From Gyromitra esculenta (lineage: Eukaryota > Ascomycota > Pezizomycetes > Pezizales > Discinaceae): 64,000 bases of DNA. The notes below the pieces were generated by a model. It did no database searches, was not told where the DNA came from, and worked only from the letters and a program-made list of their open reading frames with translations. The stretch lies in assembly GCA_038503075.1 (NCBI GenBank), contig JBCAML010000003.1:3596001-3660000 (forward strand), read 5' to 3'. Numbering within the stretch: position 1 is the stretch's first letter; the number at the start of each line of letters is the position of its first letter. Both the position numbers and the translations under genes were made by a program. Shown here in pieces: positions 62,283 to 64,000 of the stretch.

Positions 62283-64000
62283 GCGACCGCCATAACCTAC
62301 GGGTTGGATGCGAGAATGACATATCTATCTATCTATAAGGGTGTGCTATATAATTATAGGGCTAGGGTTGTTTGAGCGATTTCTTTTTCCTTTAGATTCT
62401 ACTATTCCATACTCGGGTAGAAGAAATGGCTGATACACGTATAGTATCAAAAAGCGAGGTAATTTTATAATTAGTACCAGATTGTAAGAAGACGTAAGAA
62501 TAATCCAGGGCGACTACCTCGTATATTAGCTTTGAGAACTCCGTAGTACTATCTGTATACTCCCACATCCGCATCAATAAGAACGGGGTATGGATACCGT
62601 GCCAAATTCGCTCTTCTTCTAGGTACTATAGTTACGCTTAGCGAGATATGTATTAGCTAAATTTATGCCTAAATCTATAGTTGCAATAGGGCAAAATATA
62701 CTCTAAATATGTTCTAGAGTCATGAAGAATCACTCGAGTTTGCCATCAGAATCTCTCTTGTAGGGATCTGTACTTACAACCTTCGCATGCTGTTATAGCA
62801 AGAATCTAATGTAGGCTAGACTGCCTAGTAAAGGTGACCACTAAGTAAATTTATCTTGCGCATAGGATCAATCTAAATATTTATAATCGAGCTAGATTCT
62901 TATGTTTTCGGGTTGGGCCTGGTGGCCTTTGAACCTCATGGACTTCAAATTCATGAAACCAAAACGGGAGAAACCACAGGCCTGGCTCTGATTTACTATT
63001 AGTGTTGGAAGGTTGTATACGCTTTAGATAAGTAGAGAAAAACTTTCAAGTACAGAAGCATCCTCTCCGAGTGATGACTTATGAAGTAATCCATTATTAT
63101 ATTTTCTAACCTATATAGACGGTAGTCCAGGTGCACAGCGACGTAACACTCCATGGGGGCTCAAGTTAACAGAGGATATACTACTTCTTGGATAACTGGA
63201 TGGAGAATGCCCCTTATATAGCGTTACGGGAGAGCCACAGGCTGGTTGTCCCGTATGTGTCCATATAGTTATGAGTAGGAGTGAGTGGCAGTACTAGAAA
63301 TGGTTCGGTATTAGCCTTACAGAATCCGAATTCTCCCTCGTTTTTTTTGTGGGATTTACTAGACGCCAAAAACGGTGTCTGCACTCTCTTATATATAGCT
63401 CTTGAATGGTACCGGTATGTAGTGAAAGGTGGCTTACAATCTCTACTCCTAGTGTAGTTAACAGCCACTTAGTATACTTATTGCTTACATTTGACGACTT
63501 CCACACTCAAAATTTACTAAATACATGTTATGGAATATACTTACGCGTCTAATGAAAAGTAAATAAAATAAGAGATACTTTTTGAAAGTTATTTAAGGTG
63601 CCCCCCCTTTTTTTACGAGACTATTGTATTGAGGATTGCCACTATTAGAGCATAGCTTTCGGATCTTCTAGTGTGCGATTATATTTCAAAAATTTTGACC
63701 AATTATTTTTACCCCTAAATTAATAGTAATAGGGTTTAGAAGAACATGCATGGGTACCCCAAAACCTAATAAGGAGGCCAAATACGTATACGTTGATGTA
63801 TGTGGCTCTATGTAGCCTTTACTACATGTAGCTGCTCTATTTCTATATTTAGATTCAGAGCACTTACACAGCTGCAGGCGTCATAGTTTATTACAGCAAC
63901 CTACTGTAACAAATTCTCCTATGCCGTCGTACCTAAAGATCCCAGGCCTTTGTTTGACTCGTGCATACCGCAATAGTGAGTGATATTTAATGATTTAAAT

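Larger units (their letters stand above)
61314..64000. other. AT-rich gene-poor end of the window
   Basis: No well-supported gene is present. One 87-residue frame and the simple repeats are listed separately. TACATGTA lies at 63823-63830. Many short frames are interrupted, as in the tracts at 30-35 kb and 37-41 kb. Confidence 0.4.

Overview
The window is fungal nuclear DNA. The genes carry short introns (about 47-150 nt) with GT...AG ends and frequent CTAAC/CTAAT-type branch sites, and the gene content (Snf1 kinase, SDHAF2, NDUFAF2, an Lsb1/Pin3-type SH3 protein, a fungal monocarboxylate-type MFS carrier, a multi-zinc-knuckle protein) is that of a filamentous ascomycete (Pezizomycotina). A leotiomycete is my best guess, but that is an inference from general gene style and not proven. 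I re-joined exons by hand from splice signals and reading frame. Every multi-exon model given below closes in frame.

Layout. 0-5.3 kb: a 1055-residue single-exon type I membrane protein with degenerate repeats, then a MARVEL protein. 7.2-9.4 kb: two mitochondrial genes on the minus strand (NDUFAF2-type complex I assembly factor, and a DUF1279/FAM210-type protein). 11-15 kb: SNF1 with a long leader. 16.3-18.9 kb: SDHAF2 (complex II assembly) diverging from an SH3 protein. 19.4-24 kb: a coiled-coil protein and a 12-exon protein with 11 CCHC zinc knuckles. 25.2-30.2 kb: an MFS carrier, a small protein built from a tandem duplication, and a basic Ser-rich protein. 30.2-35.5 kb and 37.3-41.5 kb: two gene-poor AT-rich tracts flanking a sterol delta7-reductase (DHCR7-like). 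41.5-47.5 kb: an FAD monooxygenase, a 2.7 kb empty tract and a secreted two-module protein. 47.8-55.1 kb: a possible chaperone neighbourhood, with a TPR carboxylate-clamp protein, a coiled-coil protein of unknown family and a divergently transcribed Hsp70-like ATPase. 56.1-61.3 kb: a GH5 steryl-glucosidase/endoglycoceramidase-type enzyme diverging from a probable DUF7918-type protein. 61.3-64 kb: AT-rich, with simple repeats.

How genes may work together. NDUFAF2, the DUF1279 protein and SDHAF2 all concern mitochondrial biogenesis and lie within about 10 kb. SNF1 is the central energy-sensing kinase. DHCR7-like and the GH5 enzyme both touch sterols but are 20 kb apart, so a functional link is only a thought. 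I see no rRNA, tRNA, CRISPR array, intact transposon or secondary-metabolite cluster.

The most noteworthy signals are: a tandem exon duplication (27.7-28.9 kb) in which the intron position and phase are also duplicated; a DHCR7-like delta7-sterol reductase in what should be an ergosterol-making fungus; introns that cut 8 of 11 zinc knuckles between their second Cys and their His; the Hsp70-like/coiled-coil divergent pair beside a TPR clamp gene; and the palindrome TACATGTA, found 14 times by eye, never in a coding exon.
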